A stretch of 64,000 nt of DNA from Paenimyroides baculatum (GTDB taxonomy: Bacteria > Bacteroidota > Bacteroidia > Flavobacteriales > Flavobacteriaceae). This document shows positions 9,483 through 18,593 of this stretch, piece after piece. The first letter of the stretch is position 1; every line of letters starts with the position of its first letter. The stretch is from contig NZ_VWSG01000001.1 of assembly GCF_008629655.1 (NCBI RefSeq), forward strand, positions 62,001-126,000. Reading direction: 5' to 3'. A model generated the notes under the pieces. That model was given only the letters and a program-made list of their open reading frames with translations, did no database searches and was not told where the DNA came from. The position numbers were made by a program, and so were the translations under genes.

Positions 9483-10694
9483 ATGGAAGATTTGTATAAC
9501 AGCATTATGCAGCAAGAAGTTGATGCCGCCTTACTGATTTGCGCGCTGGTAGTTTCACTTATTGTTGCATTTTTTCATTACATGATATTTACCGGATTGT
9601 ACAAAATTAATCTGGGCAACTTTTTTTTTGCCGTGTATCCGCTACTGTTGGTGGTTCTTTATTTTATTCAACCGCAATTTATGTTGATTGGGATCGGCGG
9701 TTTGTTTGTGTTGACATTTCCAATGGTATTGTTGGGCATCATAATTATTGCGCCCGCTTTAGGTATTCGGGAACGCGTAAATTATCAAAATAAACAACAG
9801 GAATTAGCTCGAATTACCAATAAAAATGCACAATATCTTAAACCGGCAAAAAAGAAGAATTGGATTTGGGAATTACTCAAAAGTCTATTTTTTATCGCAT
9901 GCTTTTTTGGATCTTTCGCCGTTTTAGGGTTTTTCGGACCCATTTTATTAATTGTTCTAACAGCAATAATCGGTAAAAAAAGATCGGGAAGCAGTTTAAT
10001 GAAGCTGCAAAAATCGTTGCCAACATCAAAAATACGGTCAGTTGCAATGGGATTGGCAGAAATTCAGGGAAAAATTATAATTGATGAAGCCTTAACAAGC
10101 CGAGTTAAATGTAAGCGTTGTGCCGGATATTACTATTTGATACAGGAAATTAGTCACGACGATGACGGTAAAGAACAATTATCAACCATACATACCGATT
10201 TTTTGTACAATCCATTTTTTTTGGAAGATGAAACCGGAAGAATAAAAGTAATTCCCGATAAATTGCAGTTGCTTCACTTTAGCGAATACTCGTACCGAAG
10301 CAATGGTAAAAAATATACCGAATACGTTTTGGAAGAAGATGATAAACTGTATTTAATGATCGGAAAGGCTTCGATAGAAAATAACAAACCCGTTTTTGTA
10401 TACGATGAAAACAAACGAATTTTATCGATAACACCAACAACTGCCGTAGAAAAACACGATCAGGCAATGTATTATTTATCGAAAGCACGTCCTTACATCA
10501 TCGCATTTTTATTGTGGGCGGCATTTATACTTTCGTCGGATATTCGTGTAACATCGTCTGGTGTTTCGGTTAGTCCACACAGGTATTTAAACAAAAATTT
10601 TGGTATTTTTAAAAATAATAAATCAGAAAAAGAAGAACAGGTAATTAACGATAATAGCGACGAAGCTATTTATGCGGAACCTGTTGAAAATTAA
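9483..10694 (+). CDS. Membrane protein with GIDE-like domain
   Basis: A 403-residue protein. Hydrophobic segments occur near residues 18-40, 48-66, 72-95, 138-165 and 340-360. The soluble part (about 180-325) starts KIRSVAMGLAEIQGKI and continues through CAGYYYLIQE and a FFLEDETGRIKV strand, the pattern of the GIDE domain (named from the human mitochondrial E3 ligase MUL1/GIDE). Bacterial GIDE-domain proteins often sit beside lemA, as here (12 bp). No RING finger is present, so ubiquitin ligase activity is not implied. A role in envelope or membrane-protein homeostasis is inferred. Confidence 0.72.
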   Translation: MEDLYNSIMQQEVDAALLICALVVSLIVAFFHYMIFTGLYKINLGNFFFAVYPLLLVVLYFIQPQFMLIGIGGLFVLTFPMVLLGIIIIAPALGIRERVNYQNKQQELARITNKNAQYLKPAKKKNWIWELLKSLFFIACFFGSFAVLGFFGPILLIVLTAIIGKKRSGSSLMKLQKSLPTSKIRSVAMGLAEIQGKIIIDEALTSRVKCKRCAGYYYLIQEISHDDDGKEQLSTIHTDFLYNPFFLEDETGRIKVIPDKLQLLHFSEYSYRSNGKKYTEYVLEEDDKLYLMIGKASIENNKPVFVYDENKRILSITPTTAVEKHDQAMYYLSKARPYIIAFLLWAAFILSSDIRVTSSGVSVSPHRYLNKNFGIFKNNKSEKEEQVINDNSDEAIYAEPVEN

Positions 10695-10706
10695 ATAAAA
10701 CAAATT

Positions 10707-11267
10707 ATGGAAAATTTATTGGCACTTTTAATTGTTGTAGCTCTTGTGGTTGCTTTAGTGGGCGGCGCAATTGCCATTTACAACCGCTTGGTTTTTTTAA
10801 ACAATAATACCGACAAGGCTTTTGCGAATATCGATGTGCTTTTGAAACAGCGTGCAGATGAAATACCGAATCTTATCGAAGTTGTAAAACAGCACACTGG
10901 TTTTGAACAATCGGTTTTAGAAAAACTTACCAAACTGCGTACCGATTTTCTGAATGCAACACAAAGCGATGAAAAAGTTGCTATTGCAAACGAAACAGCG
11001 GGTGCGTTGAAAACGGTTTTTGCTGTAAGCGAAAATTATCCCGAATTACAGTCAAGCCAAGCGTTTAATAATTTGCAGAACCGAGTTTCAGGAATCGAAG
11101 ATGCCATTGCCGACCGTCGCGAACTGTTTAACGAAACGGTAGCTTTGTACAATACCGGCATTCAGGAATTTCCCAATGTGATTTTTGCAGGAATGCTGCG
11201 TTACAACAAGCGTAATTTTTTACAGATTACCGAACAGGAAAAAGTGTATAACGGCGTTAAATTCTAA
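10707..11267 (+). CDS. lemA: LemA family protein
   Basis: A 186-residue protein with one N-terminal membrane helix (about residues 3-25) and a long helical domain. Signatures are YNRLVFLNNNTDKAFANIDV, LKQRADEIPNLIEVVKQH, and the C-terminal YNTGIQEFPNVIFAG. LemA proteins are membrane-anchored helical-bundle proteins of unknown function. Its partner upstream is the GIDE-like gene and downstream are two small membrane proteins. Confidence 0.93.
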   Translation: MENLLALLIVVALVVALVGGAIAIYNRLVFLNNNTDKAFANIDVLLKQRADEIPNLIEVVKQHTGFEQSVLEKLTKLRTDFLNATQSDEKVAIANETAGALKTVFAVSENYPELQSSQAFNNLQNRVSGIEDAIADRRELFNETVALYNTGIQEFPNVIFAGMLRYNKRNFLQITEQEKVYNGVKF

Positions 11268-11271
11268 CAGA

Positions 11272-11640
11272 ATGATTGTTGATTTTTTAAGATATTTAGA
11301 AACCGAACCGGGCATTTTGGTGTTTATTGTCGCCTTTGGAATAATTCCGTTGGCAATTGTTATTTATCTGGTGGATACATTTCTAAAAGCAATTGGACTA
11401 CGCGTTTTTGCCGAAAAAATGGGAACTTTGTTTGCCTTGCCAATTGGTGTTACGTGGTTGGCGGGTTTTGTGTTGTCTATGCTGTTTTTTGCATCGGGCG
11501 TAAGCAGTTTAAAAGTATTGTTTATTTTAATTGGATTGTTTATTATCTGTTTGATTTATTCTGTATTAAATTTCAATGAATTAAGCGGGTTTATTGGCGA
11601 AAAGAGTAATTCCATACAAAAATTAAAGAAGAAGAGCTGA
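11272..11640 (+). CDS. Small membrane protein, unknown
   Basis: A 122-residue protein with about three hydrophobic helices (near residues 14-37, 55-75 and 80-100) and a basic C-terminus. The start at ATG 11272 lies 4 bp after the lemA stop. An upstream in-frame start at 11185 would overlap lemA by 83 bp and is less likely. It seems to be part of the GIDE-lemA operon. No family recognised. Confidence 0.65.
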   Translation: MIVDFLRYLETEPGILVFIVAFGIIPLAIVIYLVDTFLKAIGLRVFAEKMGTLFALPIGVTWLAGFVLSMLFFASGVSSLKVLFILIGLFIICLIYSVLNFNELSGFIGEKSNSIQKLKKKS

Positions 11641-11643
11641 TTT

Positions 11644-11994
11644 ATGGGAGAAAAAAAACTCTGGAATAGCTTAATAATGATTCCTACAATAGGTTTTGTT
11701 TTGATATCCTTTTTTATATCTACAGCAATTTATAAATATGGAGCTAAAGAGATTTATTATATAGATTCAACTCAAGCTATGAATAAATTTTTTTATAATA
11801 TAACTTATTATTTTTTCTCATTTGGAATAATAGTTCTATTTAGCTTAGGAATAATTGGCTTAATCTATTTAATAGTAATGAGAAAGTTATTGTTTTCTAA
11901 AAATTTCTTTATATATTTTATAGTATTACTACTAATATATATTTGTTCTATAAAAGTAGATATAAATGGATATTTGAATTGGTTTTTCGATTAA
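11644..11994 (+). CDS. Small AT-rich membrane protein, unknown
   Basis: A 116-residue protein with three predicted membrane helices (about 9-29, 50-77 and 85-105). It lies 3 bp after the previous gene. Its base composition is visibly more AT-rich and its codon use more Ile/Tyr/ATA-heavy than the genes before it, so it may be a recent addition to the end of the operon. No family recognised. Confidence 0.6.
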   Translation: MGEKKLWNSLIMIPTIGFVLISFFISTAIYKYGAKEIYYIDSTQAMNKFFYNITYYFFSFGIIVLFSLGIIGLIYLIVMRKLLFSKNFFIYFIVLLLIYICSIKVDINGYLNWFFD

Positions 11995-12065
11995 AATAAA
12001 TAAAATTCACCGCTACCGAACGAATTCTTTGCTGTGGTAGTTAGTCCACAAAGTAAATAGCTGTA

Positions 12066-12111
12066 TTAAAAAAATCGCTTCTAATGTTTTTTCATTAGCA
12101 GCGATTTTTTT
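12066..12111. terminator. Bidirectional terminator between convergent genes
   Basis: AAATCGCTTCTAATG and CATTAGCAGCGATTT pair with one mismatch around a T-rich loop, flanked by A and T tracts. It separates the plus-strand operon ending at 11994 from the minus-strand oxidoreductase. Confidence 0.85.
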
Positions 12112-13144
12112 ATCTCAAAGCCTTTCTAACTTCCGGAGCTACTTTAGTTCCAAACAATTCAATAGATTTCATAAGCATATTGTGATCTGGGTCGCCAACA
12201 TCCATCTGTCCTACAAAACGGGTATGACCAAACCATTCGTGCTGTTGCAGAATTTTATCGACCACCACATTTGGTTCGTTCATAAAATAAGCGCCTTCCG
12301 GTCGGGTTGTGTTTAAAAATACCTCTTTGCTAAAAGGTGCCCAACCGCGATCTTTCCCTATATGATCCATCTGTGCCGCATAAAACGGAAAATATTCGTC
12401 TTTTATGCTGCTGGTAGCTCCCACAAAAGTGTGCGAATTAATTCCCAACTGTATTTTTGCTATATCATGACCTGCAGCCAAATAATTCTCTTTATAATAA
12501 TCAACCAAAGGTTTAAAGTTAATCGGCATTCCGCCAATAATGGCAAACATGATCGGCAAACCCAATCGTGCCGCACGAAGAACCGATGCCGGTGTACCAC
12601 CAACAGCTATCCAAACAGGTAATTTATCCTGAAATGGTTTAGGATACAGATTTACATTCTGCAGGCTTTGAGTCAAACGCCCGTTCCAGTTAATATCTGT
12701 GCCGTTTTTATCAATCAAATCCAATAAAAGCATCAGCTTGTCTTCAAACAACGCATCGTAATTATCCAAACTAAAACCAAAAAGCGGAAACGATTCTATA
12801 AAACTGCCGCGACCCGCCATAATGTGCGCTCTACCTTTTGATATTTGATCCAACATACTGAAATCTTCGAACAAACGCACGGGATCACTCGAACTTAAAA
12901 CCGTTACTGCCGATCCTAATTTTATGTTTTTTGTAACTGCCGCCGCTGCACTTAAAAACAATTGCGGATTGGTTACGCTGTAGTCTGCACGGTGGTGTTC
13001 GCCCATTTCAAAAACATCTAAACCAACTTCGTCTGCCAGTTTAACCTGTTCCAGCATTTCGGTAAATCGTTGATGAGGTGCCTTGAGTTGTTGCGTTTGC
13101 GGATCTAACCTTAAATCGCCAAACATCGATATTCCTAGTTCCAT
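12110..13144 (-). CDS. LLM-class flavin-dependent oxidoreductase
   Basis: A 344-residue bacterial-luciferase-like protein. The N-terminal strand ELGISMFGDL, the segment VFEMGEHHRADYSVTNP, GSAVTVLSSSDPVRLFEDF and the PVWIAVGGTPASVLRAARLG motif mark the LLM family, probably of the subgroup resembling the MsnO8/YhbW-type monooxygenases. These use reduced FMN or F420. Flavobacteria lack F420, so FMN is likely. Substrate is unknown. Monocistronic. Confidence 0.9.
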   Translation of the reverse strand: MELGISMFGDLRLDPQTQQLKAPHQRFTEMLEQVKLADEVGLDVFEMGEHHRADYSVTNPQLFLSAAAAVTKNIKLGSAVTVLSSSDPVRLFEDFSMLDQISKGRAHIMAGRGSFIESFPLFGFSLDNYDALFEDKLMLLLDLIDKNGTDINWNGRLTQSLQNVNLYPKPFQDKLPVWIAVGGTPASVLRAARLGLPIMFAIIGGMPINFKPLVDYYKENYLAAGHDIAKIQLGINSHTFVGATSSIKDEYFPFYAAQMDHIGKDRGWAPFSKEVFLNTTRPEGAYFMNEPNVVVDKILQQHEWFGHTRFVGQMDVGDPDHNMLMKSIELFGTKVAPEVRKALR

Positions 13145-13286
13145 ATTTTCTAATTTTTAGTAAAGTTCGTAAAATAGTTGTGGATTCTGCTTAATGTAGT
13201 GCAAGAAGTTTCTTTATGGTAATATCAAAAGAAAATAGTATATTCGGCTCATAAACATTTATTAACATACATTTAAACTACTACTT

Positions 13287-13919
13287 ATGAAAAAAGTTAT
13301 AATGCTGTTGGCAGTTTGTGCTTTTGGTTCGGCAAATGCGCAGGTTTCTTTTAAACCGGGAGTTAAAGCAGGATATTCTGCCTCTACCGTTACTGGAATG
13401 GGTGGAGAATACCGAAGCAATTTTTATTTAGGTTTATACGGTAATTTAAAATTAACGCGTATTTACAATATGCAATTTGAGATGATGTATTTACGCCAAG
13501 GTGTTGATAATATTCAGTCTTATAGATATGATGATAATACCTACCAATATGTTAAAGGAAGACAGGGCAGTGTGCCGTTAGACTATTTATCTTTAAACCT
13601 TATCAACAAGTTTAATTTTGATAAATTCAGCATGCATGTGGGACCGGGAATTGATTTTCTAGTGTCGGAACATACAGCAACCAATAATTATAATACTGTA
13701 GGAGGTAATTATTATGAGCCTTTGTATTCACATAACAACGGAGTTGATTTAACTTTTAACTTCGGGTTGGGATATAACATTACCGAAAATTTTGGTATTG
13801 AAGCTCGCATGCGTCAGGGAATTATTGAGCCTATTTATTCTAACGCAAGTATATATTCAGATTATTCAGCTAATTTAAACCGTTCGTTTATGGTTGGTTT
13901 AACATATACTTTTAAATAA
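13287..13919 (+). CDS. Outer-membrane beta-barrel protein
   Basis: A 210-residue secreted protein with a signal peptide ending at SANA (about residue 18). It shows alternating beta strands and the FKPGVKAGYSAS start typical of the small OmpA/PorT-like barrel family, and it ends in MVGLTYTFK, a classical outer-membrane C-terminus with terminal aromatic. It is 6 bp upstream of a clear paralogue. Function unknown. Confidence 0.82.
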   Translation: MKKVIMLLAVCAFGSANAQVSFKPGVKAGYSASTVTGMGGEYRSNFYLGLYGNLKLTRIYNMQFEMMYLRQGVDNIQSYRYDDNTYQYVKGRQGSVPLDYLSLNLINKFNFDKFSMHVGPGIDFLVSEHTATNNYNTVGGNYYEPLYSHNNGVDLTFNFGLGYNITENFGIEARMRQGIIEPIYSNASIYSDYSANLNRSFMVGLTYTFK

Positions 13920-13925
13920 AAACAC

Positions 13926-14507
13926 ATGCGAAAAATTATTTTTTTAGGGTTGATGGTATTTGGTTTTACTACAGTCCATGCACAGAAAGAATTCAAAGCA
14001 GGCTTAAGAGGCGGCTTAAATATTTCTACGATTGAAGATATTGAAGCATCACCTAAAACTGGTTTTTATGTTGGTGCATTTGGAAATATTAAATTTACAA
14101 AGTTTTATTCGTTACAGCCCGAACTGAATTTTTCTATGCAAGGTGCAAACGATGTTCTTTTAAGCGATCGATATTTTCCTGAAACAAATGGAGGAAAAGC
14201 CGATGTTCCTTTGAATTATTTAGGTTTAACCGTTATGAACAAGTTTAACTTAAAATCGTTCTTTTTACAGGTAGGTCCGTCGTTAGATTTGCTGTTAACA
14301 GAAAGCAGGTACAATAATAACAGAGCCGATTTATCACTTAATCTTGGTTTAGGATACGATATTACCGAAAATTTATCGGTTGAAGGAAGATACAAAGTGG
14401 GTGTTGCCGATGTAATAGAGGATGATGTCTATTGGCTTTTTTATTTTGGTGATATAAATTACAACAGTGTTTTCCAAGTTGGTTTAACGTATAAGTTTAA
14501 TAAATAA
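13926..14507 (+). CDS. Outer-membrane beta-barrel protein, paralogue of the preceding gene
   Basis: A 193-residue secreted barrel protein with a signal peptide ending at VHAQ. It shares with its neighbour the order GLRGGLNIS, YVGAFGNIKF, VPLNYLGL, MNKFN, VGPSLDLLL, NLGLGYDITENL and a terminal VGLTYKF, so the two arose by tandem duplication. The first copy carries extra residues between strands that this one lacks. They are cotranscribed and end at a shared terminator. Confidence 0.82.
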   Translation: MRKIIFLGLMVFGFTTVHAQKEFKAGLRGGLNISTIEDIEASPKTGFYVGAFGNIKFTKFYSLQPELNFSMQGANDVLLSDRYFPETNGGKADVPLNYLGLTVMNKFNLKSFFLQVGPSLDLLLTESRYNNNRADLSLNLGLGYDITENLSVEGRYKVGVADVIEDDVYWLFYFGDINYNSVFQVGLTYKFNK

Positions 14508-14529
14508 AAGATGCTTTAAGCATCTTTTA
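14506..14529. terminator. Bidirectional terminator
   Basis: AAAAGATGCTT and AAGCATCTTTT form a perfect 11-bp inverted repeat that overlaps the barrel-gene stop and abuts the stop of the convergent oxygenase gene. Confidence 0.85.
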
Positions 14530-15714
14530 TTGTTTTTTCTCTTTTCGATACAAATCCCAAACGTCTTCCTGTTGTTTTCTTCCTCTTAAAGCAATTTTTA
14601 TGTATGATTTTGGATTGCTTTTCGCTCTTTTATCGAAGTATTGGTTAATGTTATTCAACAATAAAATCCAATATTTACCTTTAGAGTAGGGAAGTCCCAA
14701 TGCAGAACGACTTTCGGCTCCCAACAAAACTTCGTTATAACCAATGTTTGTTTTTTGCACAAACCATTTCATAAACGAATTATTGGTAAACGAAACCATT
14801 TTGGGTTCTTCGTACAACGCGTAAGCCAAATCTTTAGAATCCTGATCAATGCCTTTTTGGGTTTTGCTCCACAAGTAAAGCTGTTTTGCGGCTTCTTCGC
14901 CTGTATCGGGTAATAATTCCAGCGGAATACCTAAAAGATAGCCTACGTATTTCCAAAGGTGTAAAACGGCTAAAAATTCTTCATTTGTCGGCGGAAGTTT
15001 TAATTTCGATAATCCGTCCATAAAAGCGATCGAAAAACCTAAATTAGTTGCCAGCATATCCCACAAATTAATCGGTCTGCCCCAAAGTTGCGGTTTCCAG
15101 GCAGTCGATTTTTCAATGTGTAAGCGCGAATAAGAGTGAATTAATCTTGTAGTTAATATCGAATAAATACCTTTTTGTTGAGGTTTTAATCCATTAACGA
15201 TTGTAACATTCATCCAGAAATCAACCGTATCAGCCAAACGTTTTACAGCACCTTTATGCAATGCTTGTGTAAAAATTAGCGGTTTGTTAATTGCCGATGA
15301 TTCGTATCCGCCCATTAAACAATAGTTTCGCAAAACCGACAATGCCGATGTACCGCAACGATTACAGTATGTCGCCGCCAGATTAATCAAATCGAAATTT
15401 ACCCAAGTTGGAATATCGGTCAGTTGTTTGAAAAGTTCTTGTGTAGCTTCAGAAAGATTTTGTTTGTTTGAAGGATGCATAGAAAAATCGCGATGCAACA
15501 TTCCAATAGCTTCGCCAAACCGTTTGTTGGTAAAATATTCTTTTGCTACGGTATCGCCCAATTCATCAACCTGAAAATACAACGGAATCAGTTGCTCGCT
15601 TTCTTCTAAAGAAACTTTCGGAAGTAATTTTGGTAGTAAATTATGGTTGGTAGGTTTCCAATAACTTGAAAAAGAATTGTTGTTTTCGGTAATATATCTT
15701 TCGGGAAATTTCAT
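14527..15714 (-). CDS. MpaB-type oxygenase (DUF2236) family protein
   Basis: A 395-residue soluble protein. The pattern FGEAIGMLHRDFSM, a CNRCGTSALSVLRNY segment, VDFWMNVTIVNGL and RLIHSYSRLHIEKS followed by LWGRPINLWDM fits the oxygenase MpaB / DUF2236 family (haem-dependent oxygenases including rubber oxygenase Lcp and mycophenolate MpaB). The conserved basic and His residues in the RLIHSYSRLH stretch are the likely haem-contacting region. The natural substrate cannot be inferred. Monocistronic, behind the nuo terminator. Confidence 0.75.
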   Translation of the reverse strand: MKFPERYITENNNSFSSYWKPTNHNLLPKLLPKVSLEESEQLIPLYFQVDELGDTVAKEYFTNKRFGEAIGMLHRDFSMHPSNKQNLSEATQELFKQLTDIPTWVNFDLINLAATYCNRCGTSALSVLRNYCLMGGYESSAINKPLIFTQALHKGAVKRLADTVDFWMNVTIVNGLKPQQKGIYSILTTRLIHSYSRLHIEKSTAWKPQLWGRPINLWDMLATNLGFSIAFMDGLSKLKLPPTNEEFLAVLHLWKYVGYLLGIPLELLPDTGEEAAKQLYLWSKTQKGIDQDSKDLAYALYEEPKMVSFTNNSFMKWFVQKTNIGYNEVLLGAESRSALGLPYSKGKYWILLLNNINQYFDKRAKSNPKSYIKIALRGRKQQEDVWDLYRKEKKQ

Positions 15715-15727
15715 AGTTTAAAGATAT

Positions 15728-15763
15728 AAAAAAAGGTTGATTTGGACTTCAAATCAACCTTTA
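15728..15763 (-). terminator. Terminator of the nuo operon
   Basis: Minus-strand reading gives AAAGGTTGATTTG, a short loop, AAATCAACCTTT and then seven T residues. It lies 24 bp past nuoN and 14 bp before the oxygenase start, separating the two units. Confidence 0.88.
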
Positions 15764-15786
15764 GTAAAGTAATCAATTAACTAAAA

Positions 15787-17160
15787 TTAAAATAAATCTA
15801 TTATTATTGACGGGCAAAATCCGATAATTAGATTAATGATGATGGCTGCAACTGCAACCGCCGAATACATAAAGTTCTTTTGATAAACCGTATGTGTATC
15901 GGCATTTTTATAAGTGAACATTACAATAATTACTTTTATGTAATAGTAAATACTGATGATTGATGTAATTACTGCGGTAATAACCGTAATGTAGAAACCT
16001 TGTTTTAAAGCTTCGGTAAACAAGAATAGTTTTCCAAAGAATCCTGCTAAAATTGGTATTCCTGCCATTGACAATAAAGCTAACGACAATGTAATTGCCA
16101 AGACCGGTTTGTGTTTTGCAAATCCGCGGAAATGAATAACCAATTCTTCTTTTTTATCCTGACATACATATAAAATAACGCTGAACGCTGCAATACCTGA
16201 AATTGCGTAAGCTGCCATGTAATAAAACAAATAAGGTTCTGCTGTTTTACCTAATAAAATTGCCATTAACATAAAACCGGCATGAGAAATACCCGAATAT
16301 GCCATAAGGCGTTTAATGTTGTTTTGTTTTAATGCCATTACGTTACCAATTATTAATGTGGCAACAATTAAAAAGGCAATTAAGTTTACAAAGTTTGTTG
16401 GCATTGCAGGGAAAAATACCTCGCTTAATTTGTAAAACGCAGCAACCGCAGCAACTTTTGCCAAGGTACTCATAGTAGTTGTTGTAAGTAATGGCGATCC
16501 TTGGTAAACATCGGGAGCCCAGAAATGAAATGGGAATGCTGCTATTTTAAACAATAAACCAACCAACATCAACGTAAAACCTACGGTGAACCATTTAGGC
16601 ATTGCCAATTGTGTACTTGCCAAAACAATCTGATGCATATCAAACGTAGCTGTTGCTCCGTAAATCAAGGCAATTCCGAACAAAATAAATCCTGAAGCGA
16701 AAGATCCCATTAAGAAATACTTCATTCCGGCTTCGTTGCTTTTTATGTTTGTTCTGTCGCTTCCTGCTAAAATATATAAGGTGATCGATAAAATTTCCAA
16801 ACCTAAAAAGAACATTACTAAGTTTCCGAAAGAAACCATACAGTAAGCGCCAATCAATAAAAATATTTTTAAAGAAGTGTAGTCAGATATTTTATCGTAC
16901 TGTTCTTTGTAGAACGACTGCCCCAAAGCAACAATGAAAAACGTTAAAACAATAAATAACGAGTTGAATAAAACCGTTGATTTGTTTACCACAATCATGT
17001 TGTTGTAGAAAGAATCAACCGAATTAAAATCGCATATATTTAAACCCAACGCCACCAATAAACCAACCAAGGTTAGTGGTACAATAGTTTTGCGCAGGTT
17101 AAAAATTTCTAATACTAATATAAGAACCGCTAAAGATGCTAAAGCTATTAATGTACTCAT
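15787..17160 (-). CDS. nuoN: NADH-quinone oxidoreductase subunit N
   Basis: A 457-residue polytopic antiporter-like subunit of complex I with about 14 hydrophobic helices. Conserved segments include the Glu in GLEILSITLYILAG near residue 120, the Lys in GLLFKIAAFPFHFWAPDVY near 215 and MAYSGISHAGFML near 290. These residues form part of the proton channel. It is the last gene of the operon, 19 bp after nuoM and followed by a terminator. Confidence 0.96.
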   Translation of the reverse strand: MSTLIALASLAVLILVLEIFNLRKTIVPLTLVGLLVALGLNICDFNSVDSFYNNMIVVNKSTVLFNSLFIVLTFFIVALGQSFYKEQYDKISDYTSLKIFLLIGAYCMVSFGNLVMFFLGLEILSITLYILAGSDRTNIKSNEAGMKYFLMGSFASGFILFGIALIYGATATFDMHQIVLASTQLAMPKWFTVGFTLMLVGLLFKIAAFPFHFWAPDVYQGSPLLTTTTMSTLAKVAAVAAFYKLSEVFFPAMPTNFVNLIAFLIVATLIIGNVMALKQNNIKRLMAYSGISHAGFMLMAILLGKTAEPYLFYYMAAYAISGIAAFSVILYVCQDKKEELVIHFRGFAKHKPVLAITLSLALLSMAGIPILAGFFGKLFLFTEALKQGFYITVITAVITSIISIYYYIKVIIVMFTYKNADTHTVYQKNFMYSAVAVAAIIINLIIGFCPSIIIDLF

Positions 17161-17179
17161 AGTTTAATTTTTCTATGTT

Positions 17180-18589
17180 CTATTGAATAAATAAATCGGT
17201 TAGTAATTTCGGATAGATTCCCAAACCAATTAAAACCACACAAATAACCGCTAAAACAAAATATTCTTTTGTAGTTACTTCGGCAAAAACCTTGTTTTCT
17301 GTGCTTCCTAAAACGGCATTCTGAAACATTTTAAGCATGTAATACGCTCCAAGAATGATTGATGTTCCTGCAAAAACTGCATACAGTAATTCTTTTTCTG
17401 ATAATGCGAACAATAAGGTAAATTCTCCGATGAATCCGAAAGTTCCTGGTAAACCGATTGATGCAAACATAATGATCAAAAAGAATGTTGTGAATTTAGG
17501 AGCTTGTGAACGAATACCGCCCATTTCCTTAATTTCGTACGTATCGTATCTTTTGTAAATGATATCGGCAAGATAAAACAAACCAACCACTACAAAACCG
17601 TGAGCAACCATTTGAATAATGGAACCTTGATAACCTGTGCTGTTTCCAACATAAGCACCTGCGGCAACCAAACCAACGTGCGCCATTGACGAATATGCCA
17701 ATAAACGTTTTAAGTTGTTAGATCGTAATGCGATTAACGAAGCATAGATAATTCCGACAATACAAAGAACGATTACCGTTTTTAATATGTTTTCAGACAC
17801 ATTTCCTGCAATCGGCATTTGCCAGCGTAAAATTGAATAGATACCCATTTTTAGCATGATACCTGAAAGTAACATCGTTCCAATTGTTGGAGATTTTTCA
17901 TAGGTGTTTGCCTGCCATGTGTGTAACGGGAAAACTGGAATTTTAATTCCGTATGCCAAAAAAAATGCCAGAAAAATATAGTTTGCTTCTTTGGTTGATA
18001 ACACTACTTTTGAAAGATCGCTCCAAGCAAAACTTCCGGTTAATGTGTATAGGTAAGCAAAAGCCGCCAACATAAACAACGATCCTGCGAAAGTGTACAT
18101 GAAAAACGTTACCATTACGCGTTTGCGTATTTTCCATTCGTCGCTTCCCCATAATAATCCTATAAAGAAAATAGGTAACAACGCTAATTCCCAGAAAATA
18201 TAGTAAACCAAACCGTCTTGCGCCAAAAACGTTCCTGCCATAGCAAATGCCATGAACAAAACCAATGAATACAACTGGTTTGCTTTTGAATATAACGTAT
18301 TGAAAGATGCCAAAATAATAATCGGCAATAACAACGTTGTAAGCAATAACATAGTTAAGCTTAATCCGTCAACCACGAACGATAAAGAGATGTTCGGGTT
18401 CGAAATCCATTGTTGGGTAAACGAAACATCGTTACCGTTTAAATATTCGCCTGTTAAAATTAAAGCAATTACGGCGTTAATTAAACTGGTTACTAAAGCT
18501 GTTTTAGCTGCATTTTTAGAATTTGATGCCAATGTAGCAACAGCTCCCAAAACATAAATAAGTAAAATAATAATACAATTCATTGCCAT
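17180..18589 (-). CDS. nuoM: NADH-quinone oxidoreductase subunit M
   Basis: A ~469-residue polytopic proton-pumping subunit. YYIFWELALLPIFFIGLLWG carries the conserved channel Glu. KIPVFPLHTWQANTY and LAYSSMAHVGLVAAG are the canonical NuoM motifs. I place the start at ATG 18589 (5 bp after the nuoL stop); a second ATG two codons later is equally good, while an upstream Met at 18637 would overlap nuoL by 44 bp and adds a non-family extension. Confidence 0.95.
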   Translation of the reverse strand: MAMNCIIILLIYVLGAVATLASNSKNAAKTALVTSLINAVIALILTGEYLNGNDVSFTQQWISNPNISLSFVVDGLSLTMLLLTTLLLPIIILASFNTLYSKANQLYSLVLFMAFAMAGTFLAQDGLVYYIFWELALLPIFFIGLLWGSDEWKIRKRVMVTFFMYTFAGSLFMLAAFAYLYTLTGSFAWSDLSKVVLSTKEANYIFLAFFLAYGIKIPVFPLHTWQANTYEKSPTIGTMLLSGIMLKMGIYSILRWQMPIAGNVSENILKTVIVLCIVGIIYASLIALRSNNLKRLLAYSSMAHVGLVAAGAYVGNSTGYQGSIIQMVAHGFVVVGLFYLADIIYKRYDTYEIKEMGGIRSQAPKFTTFFLIIMFASIGLPGTFGFIGEFTLLFALSEKELLYAVFAGTSIILGAYYMLKMFQNAVLGSTENKVFAEVTTKEYFVLAVICVVLIGLGIYPKLLTDLFIQ

Positions 18590-18593
18590 AATT

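Noticed and set aside
11185..11271. Upstream start for the small membrane protein after lemA
   Set aside because: It would overlap lemA by more than 80 bp; an in-frame ATG just after the lemA stop is better.
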